NCBI GenBank assembly: GCA_002786065.1
Contig: NHNY01000021.1
Coordinates: 124,001-188,000, forward strand
DNA length: 64,000 nucleotides
Direction of reading: 5' to 3'
Origin: Microcyclospora pomicola
Taxonomy: Eukaryota; Ascomycota; Dothideomycetes; Capnodiales
In this document: piece after piece, positions 42,622 through 54,081 of the stretch
Layout: every line of letters starts with the position of its first letter
Position numbering within the stretch: the first letter of the stretch is position 1
Notes under the pieces: model-generated
What the model was told of the DNA's origin: nothing
The model's database searches: none
Seen by the model: only the letters and a program-made list of their open reading frames with translations
Program-made: the position numbers and the translations under genes

Positions 42622-43686
42622 ATGGCCTATCATTCCAGCTACATGCCCAGCGGCCGCCGTCGCCAATCGTCTTCAACGCACCAGCCGATGCATCGCCGAC
42701 CATTCTACTCGCAGAACTCCACGTGCTACAACATCTACACCAGCAAAAGTCGACGTTCGGTATCAGCACGCAATGCGGGAGCGGAGCTCGATCAAGGATT
42801 AGATAACTTCTCCTATGATCCTGACCACCTCATCGTGTTCAAGGCGCCTCCTCAGCTGACTCACAAGATGCCGGTCGAGATGTACCTCGAGGCGCAGAGC
42901 TGGGCTCTTGCCGGTGCTGCGCTGTGCACAAGCCTTGACCGCATCCATGCGCTTTACAAGCAGGCTATCTCCTACGCATACCCGGTATACGAGCATCCAG
43001 TAGTGATCAGCTGTCGACTTGGGAACCAGCACGATACGATCGGCCGTGCTCGCGCCCCCTCGTTTACTTCTTTGACCCCAATTCTCGACACTGAGTCGCT
43101 GGACAACAGGATCTCGTCGATTTCCTTGATGCTCAAGACCGACCCTGCAACGTTCGGGGTGTTCTCGCCACCCATCACTCCCATCGACAGCCATGGCACC
43201 GCTTCGCCGGTCGAGAGCCAAATGCCGAACCCAACTAGCCCTCCAAAGTTGCCCACACTATCGCGTCTCGACAGCCAATCCTCTTCCTGCGCCGTCTCCT
43301 CGACGGATCTTGGCCCAGCCCTCTCGAAAGACCTCCCCGCCTGCGGCACCATCTTCGACGAGATCACCTGGGAGACCTACCTCAACAAGTTCAAAGCCGA
43401 GCTCGACGATGCGCAGTACTGCCTCGGCCGTTTCCAGGGGTACGCCCGGAAGATCAACGTGCTGCGCCGCGAGTACCTCATCGAAGGAGAGAGTGAACGC
43501 ACTGCGACGGTCGCCAGCTTCATCGACTGGTGGATCGAGCTCGAGCCCAAGGTGAGCGAGCTGCAGCGTCGCGTGGAGGATCTGGAGATGCCGGATGTAG
43601 ACTATGTGCGTGTGGAGTGGGAGCTGGCGCGACAGGAACAGGTTGGCACCAGCACGGCTAGTGAGCTGGTGTTCTCTCGGGAGTGA
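42622..43686 (+). CDS. Hypothetical protein
   Basis: Single exon of 354 residues with a good ATG context. An N-terminal Ser/Arg/His-rich stretch is followed by a helical block (LEAQSWALAGAALCTSLDRI, then LYKQAISYA) that could be TPR-like or a simple helical pair. The Pro/Ser-rich linker is probably disordered. The C-terminal region is helical (WETYLNKFKAELDDAQYCL to LQRRVEDLEMP), with a conserved-looking FIDWWIELEPKV. No catalytic or membrane motif. Function not recognised. Confidence 0.75.
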   Translation: MAYHSSYMPSGRRRQSSSTHQPMHRRPFYSQNSTCYNIYTSKSRRSVSARNAGAELDQGLDNFSYDPDHLIVFKAPPQLTHKMPVEMYLEAQSWALAGAALCTSLDRIHALYKQAISYAYPVYEHPVVISCRLGNQHDTIGRARAPSFTSLTPILDTESLDNRISSISLMLKTDPATFGVFSPPITPIDSHGTASPVESQMPNPTSPPKLPTLSRLDSQSSSCAVSSTDLGPALSKDLPACGTIFDEITWETYLNKFKAELDDAQYCLGRFQGYARKINVLRREYLIEGESERTATVASFIDWWIELEPKVSELQRRVEDLEMPDVDYVRVEWELARQEQVGTSTASELVFSRE

Positions 43687-44391
43687 AACATCAGAAAACC
43701 TGCGCGTTCATTTCGTATAGTCAGGCGCACTGGTGGCGTACCTTATCCACATCGGTTCCCGCAACTTGACAGTGCTGTTATACACGGCGTTAAGAGGTCG
43801 AAGGGTCAACCCTTTTTCCCCCTTGTTTCCGCGAAACGAATGCTCGCAACGACAGCAGGCCTGTCGTGTATGGAATTCCCCATCAACGAACCGAGTTCTG
43901 GCGCGAATGCAGAGGTGGAGGGATGCAGATCACTAGAAAATTCACATGATGAGAACTCTTTTCTCTCTTCTTCTTCTTCTTCCTCTGTCTGGACATGCTC
44001 ATTGTTGGTCGATGATCATTCTCCTCCTTTTGAAAACACCTTGAGTCGATTTCTCACGCTCTCTTGACAACAGTGACACGCAATCCACCACGAAAAAAGC
44101 ATCTGGGAAAAATCAACGCTTCATTTCAGTCGTTGATGGCTATCTCGGCGCTTTTCAGCAGCGTACTACTCCACCCCTTTCACCTCCGCTCGAAGCGTCA
44201 GATCCTCCTTCGTTCGGTTTTAGCGTCGCATCTTTTTCTACCTCAAAATATGCACGCAACCCGTCCATGTGTCCAAACCTCCCAAACTTTCGTCGCATGA
44301 TGTTCGTCGTGACTCTGAACTCCTCGCCTACCTACCTGCCTGGCTGCGTGACTGCCTCCGGCAATCGGAGGGCAGCACGACCGACATTCTA
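43687..44391. other. Convergent intergenic region
   Basis: 705 bp between convergent stops; contains a TTC-rich microsatellite-like tract at about 43961-43984. No gene seen. Confidence 0.4.
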
Positions 44392-46249
44392 TCAATTGAC
44401 CTTGGCCTTGAGCTGCGCGACCTCGCTGGTCAACTCCTCGATCTTCTGGCCTTGCGACTGCAGCATGGCGCGAATCTCCTGCAGCACGTCACGCAAGCCG
44501 CCGGCCGCCGATGCCGCGGATGTCGGGGTTGATGTAGACGCCGATGTGGGCGCAGGAGAGCTTTCCGTAGATTTCTCGACCTTCGCTGGCGTCTCGGTGG
44601 CGGTAGGTGTCGTGTTCACGCTGTTGCTCTTGGACTCGGATAACACAGGCGCGTTGATGGGCTTGACATTACTGGCGCCAGTCTTAATCTCCTGGCGGGC
44701 GGCGATGACGGAAGGGCGCTCGACGGGTTTCTGCACCTCCTCAAACGAACTGGCGTCATCGTCATCCTCCATGTCTTCAGCGTCTTTATCGGCGAACTTG
44801 TCGGCCATGGAGGCCATGGATTTTTGGTTGTCCTTGACGCTGGGCATTTCACGGGACACAGCTGGTGCGGGTGTGGGCTCTGATTTAGGCTCGGCTTTAG
44901 GCACAGGTGCTGGAGCCGGTGCTGCGGCTGGCGCAGATGTGGTGGCTGTAGGCTTTGGCAGGTCCTTCGCAGCAATTTCTGTTGGCTCCTGGCCATCGAA
45001 CATGTCTTCCATGGAGAATTTCGGAGGCAGGCCAGTATGGCCAGCGAACCATTCTGAGCTCGAACTTGCAGGCTTGAGGCCGATGGTAGGTGGGTAGATG
45101 TCATCCTGAAACGTTTCAGATCGGCGAGGTACGATGAAGGAGATGGGCTCGATCCATTGGTCGTTCACAGTCTTGAATGCGCGCATGACTTCGTTCTCAT
45201 GGGTGTTGACGCCACGCTTCGGCATGAAAGCAAGGCCTCGTTGCGCGTCTGAAGCTCGGTACTCAGAGAGAGGCTCAAACTTGTCGTTATCGAACTCGAA
45301 GTACTTGATGTTGCCGTCGCCCTTTCCGGCCAAGTAGAGCATATTGCAGCCACCGTCCCAGAAAGGCATGCCCACGCCAGAGCTCGAGTCCAGAGTGTCG
45401 ATGGAAATTGCCTGGGTGGGGTTTCGCGGGTCCCAGAGACCAAGCTGTCGTTCGCTCGTCCGCGAGAATCCCGTCGTCACCACACGGTCGAGCTCGCCCA
45501 TCCATGCCACCCGACTATTCTTCGCCCCTGAATGGCCTGCCACTTCGTACGCTGGTTTCTCCTGTCTGACATCCCAGAATCGCAGTTTCTTGTCGCGAGA
45601 GGTGGTCACCAACGTACTGCCGTTCGCGCTCCATGACAAGGACTGGACGATGTCGTTGTGCTTGAGTGTCAACTTCGCCTTGCCATCCTCAAGATCCCAG
45701 AGCTTGACGGTGTAGTCGCCAGAGCTTGAGGCCAACACATTCTCACTCGCAGGGTTGAAGAGCACGTGTCCCACCTTCCGTGAGTGCCCACTCAATTTAC
45801 CCACTGGCTTGACATCGGCCGGCTCCTCTGCATCCGTGTGTAGCGTGAAATCCTCTGGCACTGTCCACAGGAACACCTTGCCATCGTCCGACCCAGAGGC
45901 AATGATGCTGTCGTTGAAAGGACTCCAATCCGTGTCCAACACAGCCGCAGTATGGCCTCTGAATAGAGGGATCTGCTCGGGGAGCTTGCCCTTCTCTTCC
46001 AATGGTATCACCGCAAATGCGCCGCCTCCACTGGCCTCCCAATTCACCGCAAGGTATTTGGCATTGGCTTTGACAAGGTTCGTGTCCCAGGCATTCTTGC
46101 TGATGCGCAGATTATCGTAGCATTGCTCTCGCCGTGACGATCGACCGAAGACGTGTCCTAAATGCCCTGCTTTTAGCCTATCGCCATGGAAGCTGTATGC
46201 TGTGAGGTAGCTTACGATATTTCGACGCTCTGACGAAGCGGCCAGACAT
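44392..46249 (-). CDS. crn1: Coronin
   Basis: Exons 46249-46216 and 46157-44392 give 599 residues. The join restores MSGRFVRASKY-RHVFGRSSRREQCYDN, the conserved coronin N-terminus. WD40 repeats follow in a seven-bladed propeller, with ASGSDDGKVFLWTVPED, ASSSGDYTVKLWDLEDG and SRDKKLRFWDVRQEK. After the propeller come the DIYPPTIG extension, a Pro/Ala/Glu-rich linker with acidic patches, and a C-terminal coiled coil (LRDVLQEIRAMLQSQGQKIE). Coronin bundles F-actin and regulates Arp2/3 at cortical actin patches. The linker's acidic segment (AEDMEDDDDASSFEEV) resembles the fungal CA-like region. Confidence 0.95.
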
Positions 46250-47109
46250 TGGTTGGACAGTGCAAGGGTGCGGGCTACGTGGATAGTGCTGAACGGTGGG
46301 TCGCGCAGTTCAGCTCAGCATGCCATGTATTGTGGCTAATATACAAGGAATCGGAGGAGAGATGGAAGGGTTATGAATGTGGTGTGTGCTTTGTCTTGTG
46401 ACAAGCTTGTGAGTTGGGAGTGGCTGAGGCTGACGATTGCATGCAGGGAGCCAACGTGGTCTTGGCGGCAGTTACGCCACGAGGAGAAGACGTTCAGTGC
46501 TTCAGGCTGATGGCCATGCTCGTGCACAGCTTTATATACAACTTATGATCAACATTTACTCATCGATCTCGTGTAGTAACTCAGCAAGCAGATCAAGCCT
46601 TCTGCACGGTACTCAATGTAAACTCTGTTCCCTGATCTTCATCATGTGGCGGTATCGCATTCTATCTTGTCGCAGGAACAATAATGCTACTCGGTGTGTC
46701 TCGCCCCTATTCATCGAGACTGCGAAACTTCCTCTCATGTCTACATATCGGTATCTGCATCTGCGTTGTAGCGGGCTACACAATGAGGTAGACCTACCGA
46801 TAACATGATACAAGTCTTGTTGCAAATGCAACGATGACTCCATTTCTCCATGATCTGGTCATTGGCTGGCCAAGACGGGGATGAAGAGCAGTCCTTGCAT
46901 TGTGATGCATACTGTCAGGCGTCAGGTCTCGTGGTGCCGTCATGCTCGTTGTCGATACGTGGCCTGACCACTCCGGATGCCTTGATAGAACATCTCCAGT
47001 GCTAGCTGGGGGACGCCAAGCAGATTGGATTCGTCTTGGCCGTCCTGCTCACTGAGACGCTGTTGACATGACTTCTGGTCGCGTGGTACACTTTGTAGAA
47101 CGCTGTATT
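46250..47109. other. Intergenic region
   Basis: 860 bp upstream of coronin and downstream of the small membrane protein gene. Nothing recognisable beyond likely promoter and 3' UTR. Confidence 0.4.
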
Positions 47110-47510
47110 TCATCCAGTCTCGTTGGATGATACAACAGGCGCTTGCTCAGATCTGGCTGTCAGTCGATCGACTTTGATCTGGAGATCCGCTTTTTGGCGC
47201 AACAATCGTGCGCGCAAATCTTCCATTTGTTGGATTCGTTCTGCAACAGTGGCTTGCATCACGACTTTGCGTTCCTGAATTCCGTATGAGCATAAGATGC
47301 CATTGTCAGCGAAAGAAAATAAGTCCTTCTAACCTGTTTCGCTTCTTGATCTGATTTCAGGCTGGCGCCATACCAAGCTCCTGTGGCGGTGATCGCTGTA
47401 AAGGCCGCCGTGAGCACATAGATGCGGATCTTGCTCGATGGCGGTCCTGCTACAGCAGCTACACCAGGTGTGGTGACCGGCGGCCGTTGCCTACTTTTTC
47501 CTGGAGGCAT
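47110..47510 (-). CDS. Small single-pass membrane protein, function unknown
   Basis: Exons 47510-47334 and 47274-47110 give 113 residues, with the join SDQEAKQ-ERKVVMQ. A basic Pro-rich N-terminus leads into one hydrophobic helix (IRIYVLTAAFTAITATGAWY, residues about 30-50), then a charged coiled coil (ERIQQMEDLRARLLRQKADL). This layout is common in small mitochondrial inner-membrane or organelle proteins of fungi, but no named family is certain. It is divergent from hsk3 with only 174 bp between start codons, implying a shared promoter. Confidence 0.75.
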
Positions 47511-47684
47511 ATTGATGATGAAAGGAGATATTGGGCTGTCAAGGCGGGATGATGTGAATGATCGAAGTTGAGCTCTCGGCATTTGCTCGTGGGCTGTCCC
47601 GCGATCAACATCGCGTCTCCCAGCTTGATCTCGCAATTAACATAGTCACTCATCTACCCATCGCGCAATCAATCGATCCCCATC

Positions 47685-48038
47685 ATGTCACACCACACAG
47701 CTCGTACGCCAAGCGTGTCGCATACGGCAAATCGCCTCTCCACAGTAACGACATCCGCCTCTAAATCGCGTCAACTTTCTCACCTGCACGCACAGCTCGC
47801 ACAATTGACAGCCAATATGTCTGATCTCGAAAACTTGCTCAGAATGACAGCTGTGCAGGCTGAGGGAATGAGAGGGCTTGGGGGATACGCTGGAGGAATG
47901 TAAGTGCTGCATGGTCTCTGTGGTCGTACACCATCGATCGGATGTTGACGGGCTCCAAACAGGTTCATGGCAGCATCGAAGGTTTTGGGCGAGGAAGCTG
48001 CAAATGGCGCCGGCGGAAAGCAAGAGAACGACAAGTGA
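47685..48038 (+). CDS. hsk3: DASH/Dam1 complex subunit Hsk3
   Basis: Exons 47685-47899 and 47963-48038 give 96 residues; the join reads GGYAGGM-FMAASKVLGEE. The helical core HLHAQLAQLTANMSDLENLL followed by RMTAVQAEGMRGLGGY is the Hsk3 signature, and length fits the family. The protein is a small coiled-coil part of the DASH ring that couples kinetochores to microtubules in mitosis. The intron is 63 bp with a GTAAGT donor. Confidence 0.88.
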
Positions 48039-48226
48039 GAGCTCACTCACTTGTGAAGATTCGCCATAAGAATTGTTATCTACACGCACCACGAGCGAAG
48101 ACGCCAAACATTCCCGCGAGAGCTGTGACTGGCCAGCACATACTTTGTCTGTCGACAATGAGAAGAGCTCAACCCTAGGGAATACAGCAGCTAGGCATGA
48201 TTCTTCGCCTGCTATATATTATCGGG

Positions 48227-48717
48227 TCATGGAGGAAACAGCATCCAACGATCCGGCTGAGACTCTCGATTGTTTAGCAGAACTGATGAGGTCTCGCCCG
48301 AGCCTTTCACAGCGGACATGCTACAGCAGTCCACAACTGAGCCTGAGAACTGCTCGTAGCGTTTGAAGTCACTGGTACGCTCGCTTTCAGCGTCGTGCTG
48401 CCAGACGATAAATGCGCTGTTACTGTCCACCTACATATGCTAGTCATATGAGGAAGCTTGCCAGCACAAACTTGAACACAGTTTAGAGCGACCTTTGGTT
48501 CCAACAGTACTGCTTCAAGAGGTTGCATCTGCTTCTTTTGAATGAGTTCAGCATCAGGTCGAAGCGACGCATGTGGTGTTCGTAGCCTGCCTACACCAGA
48601 AGCTGGTCGTTGCGTTGCACGTGCATTTGATTGAGCGGCTGAAAGAGGCGCCAAGACGTCATCGAGACAGGCCAACCTCGAGCAGTAAACAAACAAGCAG
48701 CGCCTACACGTCAGCAC
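48227..48717 (-). CDS. Candidate small gene (5' end unresolved)
   Basis: A minus-strand frame from about 48717 to 48493 (RPASGVGRLRTPHASLRPDA, then QMQPLEAVLLEPK) can be spliced over a 62-bp intron (GTCGCT...TAG) to a frame ending at 48227 (VDSNSAFIVWQHDAESERTS, then SVLLNNRESQPDRWMLFPP). Phases agree. No initiating ATG is certain; upstream exons may reach 48982, where an ATG with a nearby GTAAGT donor lies. Family not recognised. Confidence 0.35.
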
Positions 48718-49079
48718 ATCTAGAACAGACTACAATACAACATCGGAGCCAGCCATTATTGCAGAGATGAATCGAAGTTGAATACCAAGAGTGCCAAGCC
48801 CGTAACTTCCTCATTGATCGATTGTCCCCACATTTTCCATGTCTAGCGCTCTTGCTTGCAAGTGAATACCGAGTCGTGTAGCAGACGATCACATGCTTGC
48901 ATACACCCCACAAAGGAAACAAGAACATAATCTCCAGCCGCAAAAAGACAGAAACATAGGACTTACGACAGAAACATTCCACTTGCCGTGCTGTGCGACA
49001 TTTGTATCAGGTTCACAGGCTATAATCCACCAATGACGCCTGAACAGACCACCATTGGACCATTACAGCGCATACCCAA
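48718..49079. other. Intergenic region
   Basis: 362 bp upstream of the CorA-like gene. It may include 5' exons of the minus-strand candidate gene; nothing certain. Confidence 0.3.
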
Positions 49080-50609
49080 ATGGCAGGAGGAGTGAGGCGA
49101 CATCGCATGCCCCGCCGGAAATCCTGGGACTTCCGCGACAATGCCATACTGATCCGTGTCGGCACTCGTCACAAACCTCAGAAGTACCACGAGATATCAG
49201 TCTCCAGCGCTCGAGACGGCCAACACTTTGCCTGCCTGATTGAAGATCAAGTGCGAGCTTGGCCGCGCGATCCTCTGATCGTGTCCGTCAATGGGTACCA
49301 GCCATGGCTTGAAGACGTCTTATCGTCGTGTATCAAAGATTACTGGTCGGACATCGCAGACCTCGACCGCGAAGTGCAGTTCGCAGGCACCATGCGTAAG
49401 ACGGACCTCAATGGACGGCGTGATTGCAGTAGCTGAGAACTTGCAGAATTTCCCGAGAGGGCTAACAAACGTGGGCAAGATCTTCCGTGGACCTTCATTA
49501 TCGACCAGATGAACGTACCACAGGTGTACTACTGGTCTGTCGGCATGGAGCCACCAGAGTACGAAGACTTCGGATTGCCAGATATCGATCACTATCGCTT
49601 CCGTGTAGGCGTGTGGGAGTGCGGTCAAGGTGCATGTTTTTTCGACCGAAAACTGCCTGTAGTCATCATCTTCACCAAACCGACGCCCGTGGCCGAGCAC
49701 GTGGTCACCGAGCATTTGTTCACATATCTATACCACGATGCCGACTTCAATCAACCTCGGGAAGATGAGGAGGGCATATGCTGGACCTTCTCGCGCCTCT
49801 ACTACCTTCTGTCCGATTGGCAGAACATTATTGGTGAGATCGCCACTCGTTTGAATGAAGCGGACGCCAACAGCCATGGACGCCATTTACCTGTGAAATG
49901 GCGGACCAGGCTGTTGCATAACGAAGTTGACCGGTTGTATGAGTTGAAAGAATATCTGCGATATCAGAGCAGAGCATTCAAGAAACTGCAGAAGCTTAAA
50001 GATGATGTCCCCAAAGAGGAACAGAAAGACCCTCTATGGAGTGAGATGGATGATGCGATTGAGGATCTGGAACAGGTAAGCCGTATCAATTCACCAGCAT
50101 TGCCTCAATGGAGCTGACCTTGTGGCCAGTATGACGCAACGATTGATAGTCTCAAAGAGCGCTTCAACAACCTCATCGAGCTGGAGTTCAACATACAGAA
50201 TGCTGTCCAAGCTGACAATGCGCAATTCCTGTCCGTCATCGCGACGATTGTCTTACCCGTATCATATCTAGCGTCGGTTTTTGGCATCACCACCATCACA
50301 TGGCCAGCCATATATTACCTCTACGCAGCCATTCCGGTCTTCCTCCTCAGCTGTGCAGCGGTGTTTGTCGTGCCATGGTTGACGACACAGATCCAGAAAC
50401 AACTGTATCCTGTCGAACAGATACGCATTCCGTTGCAGCCGCGAGCATTCACGATGCTTGGGGATGAACTTCCAGAAAGTGTTGATGTGCCCGGGGCGAG
50501 TCGTCGCGACAAGACGAAACGGAAGCCGACCAGGCCAACTGGACAGGACGCGGCAAATTCGAGGTCGCGGTCGAGGTTCCGGAAGCAGAACATCGACGAG
50601 GGGTATTGA
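49080..50609 (+). CDS. CorA-like membrane protein
   Basis: Exons 49080-49395, 49447-50075 and 50130-50609 give 474 residues; joins read GTM-QFPERANKRG and DLEQ-YDATIDSL. The long N-terminal cytosolic part ends in a stalk helix (YDATIDSLKERFNNLIELEF). Two membrane helices follow close together (FLSVIATIVLPVSYLASVFG and YLYAAIPVFLLSCAAVFVV) near the C-terminus, then a basic tail. This is the CorA topology. The GMN motif of true Mg2+ channels is absent: its place after the first helix reads FGITTI. The family is therefore CorA-like, and metal transport is uncertain. The second helix is followed by VPWLTTQIQKQL. Confidence 0.8.
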
Positions 50610-51814
50610 TTGCTGACGCGAAAGGCAGATGTTGCCATCGGCTTAGCTGGGATCTGTTTGCTTCGTGTATATGCTTTGCCCCAATGTCGGGTCTCACTAC
50701 TCTATGAGCAGGCATAGGGTGTAGAAGATCGCTGACTGTGTCCGACAATTCATGCGTACAGTAACTTGTTACTCGGCGACAGACCATGACAAGCTTTTGC
50801 GTCAGGAACCCAAGAAATCTTAGCCGCTTGTAGAAGCATCGAAGGTCGTTCTGTTCAAATATATGTATGGTCTATGTCCATATCACAGCCCTACCAGGAA
50901 CCAAGTGATTCTGTCTGGAGAGCCATCAGATGACGCCAAGGACATTGGTGACTTCATACACGGGTCGCAAGGAAGCAATCCCATCAAACGGCCGTCAGAA
51001 CCCGAAGTCCGGAAGTACCTTTTGCCAGCTCCCAGACGCCAAGTGGCGCACGGCTGGCTGACGGTATCAATGCTTGTAATGTCCAATTGCCGGCGCTGCC
51101 GGTCAATCATTACGACGTCAGGTCTCGTCTGTTGTTGATAGCTCGTACGAAGCAAAGGTATAGACATGCTGCGCACGTCAATCAAGTGTAGGTCCTGGAG
51201 CCTGGGTTGTGGTTGATCACTTCGCTCGATGAAAGGCAACCAAGCTGTAGAAACCGTCTCTCATAACGCAACACCCGCCCTGCGCTATCTTCCGAGGGCA
51301 TTCGTGGGCAAGAAGATCGACATGACGCTAGAATGCGCGTCGAAGCACATTCTGCACGCGGGTCTCCACCGATCGTCTGGTGGTTTGGGTGCTGCAGTAT
51401 TCGGTCCGACGCCAGAAGCTTTCCAAGACTATCGGCTCCGACGGCTGCACAACACTGTCCACGCTGCAAGTCGCCCGCTTGTTGTCAATAGGCGATGGCA
51501 CGATTGGATGATCTCGATGACATGTGTTCGGACGGCCTGAAAGTAGGATAGTGTCGATGTCCATACTCGTAACGAACCCAAATTCTGGTCGGGATTCTGT
51601 CTGGGGAGATGGAGAATTCTCCAGATGGATGTGGGTGCTTGCGCTGGGATGACCCCACTGGAGAAAAGCCTCTAGCATAAATAGCTGAGATTCGCCTCCA
51701 ATACTCAGGCTCATACCTACAGGTATATAAGAGCCGCACTCGCTTCCACTTCCGTTGCTGCGACATCCGCCATCGTTACCTCTTGCGCCTCCGCAGTCTT
51801 AACACCTGGTGGGC
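50610..51814. promoter_or_regulatory. Upstream region of the sugar transporter
   Basis: 1.2 kb without a supported gene. A long regulatory region is plausible for a sugar transporter; the only specific element seen is a TATA-like box near its 3' end. Confidence 0.4.
51724..51731 (+). promoter_or_regulatory. TATA-box candidate for the sugar transporter
   Basis: TATATAAG lies 91 bp upstream of the start codon at 51815, with a pyrimidine-rich stretch between, as expected of a core promoter. Confidence 0.5.
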
Positions 51815-53714
51815 ATGACCATGGAGAAAGACACCAAGACTGCCGGTGATGCCAGCGAGCAGCATCACTATGAGGATGCATCATACGCCGAGCGACGCAA
51901 CATGTCCACGGCCGAAATCGACAGTGCCGTGCGGTCAGGCTCGGTGCCTCGCATCAACAGCACCAAGGAAGCTCTCGACATCGCGCATGCTGGCGGGTGG
52001 GAAGCCGATGCGCTGATCGAGCAGCTCGAGAAAGAAGACGCGGCCTCTGGCTTCAAGTTCGGCGTGTTCGATATCCAGTTCAAGAACCCCAAGCACTTCA
52101 CCTGGCTCCTGGTCGCCTTCGCATCTATGGGAGGCCTTCTTTCCGGGTTAGACCAGTCGCTGATCTCTGGAGCGAACCTGTTCCTCCCGGGTGATCTGGG
52201 GTTGAGCACCCAGCAGAACTCGCTAGTCAACTCTGGCATGCCGCTTGGTGCTGTCGCAGGCGCTTTCCTCATCAGCCCGTGCAACGAGTGGTTTGGCCGA
52301 CGCTGGAGCATCATCATTTCGTGTATTCTCTACACGATCGGTGCTGGTCTGGAAGCGGGCTCCATCAACTATGGTATGATCATCTCTGCTCGTGTCATCC
52401 TAGGCATGGGCGTCGGTCTTGAGGGCGGCACTGTGCCGGTCTATGTAGCGGAGACCGTCGAGCGAAGACTGCGCGGAAATATGGTCTCGTTGTACCAGTT
52501 CAACATCGCTCTTGGTGAAGTCCTCGGCTACGCGGTTGCTGCCATGTTCCTCAGCGTTCCGGGCAACTGGCGATACATCCTGGGTAGCTCGCTCTTGTTC
52601 AGCACGATCATGCTGATTGGCATGCTCTTCATGCCCGAGAGTCCCCGATTCCTGGTGCACAAGGGCCGTACGATGGATGCTTTCCGCGTCTGGAAGCGCA
52701 TTCGAGGTGTACGTAGCAGCGAAGCTCGCGAGGAGTTCTTCGTGATGAAGGTTACCAACGACGAGGAAGAGGCGGAAATCGCAGCAGGTGCGGGCAACAG
52801 GAGCATGCCTTGGCTCGACTTCTTCACCAAGCCTCGCGCTCGACGGGCGATCGTATATGGTATGGATACACCCTTCCAGCTTTCGCAGATGACGAATACA
52901 TACTGACTCCACACAGCGCAAATCATGATCTTCCTCGGCCAATTCACTGGTATCAACGCGATCGTAAGCATCAGCTCCCACGCGACATTCCTTGGCCGCC
53001 ACTAACCCTCCGATCTAGATGTACTACATGAGCGTGCTCATGAAACAAATCGGCTTCGACACCTACCAAGCCAACTACATGTCTCTTGTCGGCGGCGGCT
53101 CCCTCCTCCTTGGCACGATCCCGGCCATTTTCCTGATGGAAACGTGCGGCCGCCGCTTCTGGGCCATCAGCATGCTGCCAGGCTTCTTCCTTGGCCTGAT
53201 CCTCGTCGGCGTCTCGTACCTGATCCACCCGATCGGCGGCAAGGAAGGCGTCTACCTGACCGGCCTGATCATCTACGAGGTCTTCTTCGGCTCCTACGCC
53301 TGCCTGACCTGGGTCATCCCCTCCGAGGTTTACCCGACCTACCTGCGCAGCTACGGCATGACCGTCTCCTCCGGCTGGCTCTTCCTCAGCTCCTTCATCG
53401 TCACCTACAACTTCTCCGGCATGCAGGCCGCCTTCACCCCGACCGGCCTCGCCCTCGGCTTTTACGGCGGCATCGCCGTCCTCGGCTGGTTCTACCAGAT
53501 CTTCTTTATGCCTGAGACCAAGGACTGCACCCTCGAGGAGATCGACTTGATCTTCCAGAAGCCGACCGCCCAGATCGTCCGCGAGAATACGGCCAGCTCG
53601 CTCGCGACGACGCGCGACTTGCTCCACGGCCGCTTCCGCAAGGTGTTCTTCCAGGATCACACGCCACGCCGCGCGAGTATCGTCGAGTCGAGCGATGGGA
53701 AGAATGGTGCATAG
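51815..53714 (+). CDS. MFS sugar transporter (SP family)
   Basis: Exons 51815-52859, 52917-52963 and 53019-53714 give 595 residues; the 47-bp middle exon encodes QIMIFLGQFTGINAI. Twelve membrane helices are expected, starting after a long acidic cytosolic N-terminus. Family motifs are GLDQSLISGA, FGRRWSIIISC, MPESPRFLVHKG, LGQFTGINAIMYY, CGRRFW and WVIPSEVYPTYLRS, with PETKDCTLEEID at the C-terminal helix end. The protein carries sugars across the plasma membrane; hexose versus other substrate cannot be read from these motifs. Exon 3 is strongly GC3-biased, which produces meaningless overlapping open frames. Confidence 0.93.
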
Positions 53715-54081
53715 TTGATGATTGTTGATATAACTAGATGGGGTGTTAGATACTATATACAGCATGTGTACATGACAGGTATAATTCTTTCAGTGATACT
53801 GATCTGAATCTTCACTATTCATTATTGTCATCGTTGTCGTAGCTATCATCGGTCGACCTGTGCGGAGGAGGGATCTGTAGGCCAGATCCGCGACGGAAAG
53901 GAAGCAGACCAAGCGCAGGAGCAGGGGTCGAGTCTCCAGACCCGGCAAGGACGACTACTACAGCCGGGGGGATGAACGTTGTTTCAAGAACAAAGGAGTG
54001 ATACATTGGCATCCTGCTACATAGGAAACGCCCCTACCAGACGCCAACGCCGCGACCGAATACACCCTACCAACCCTCACC
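53715..54081. other. Convergent intergenic region
   Basis: 367 bp of 3' untranslated sequence between two convergent genes; nothing else seen. Confidence 0.4.
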
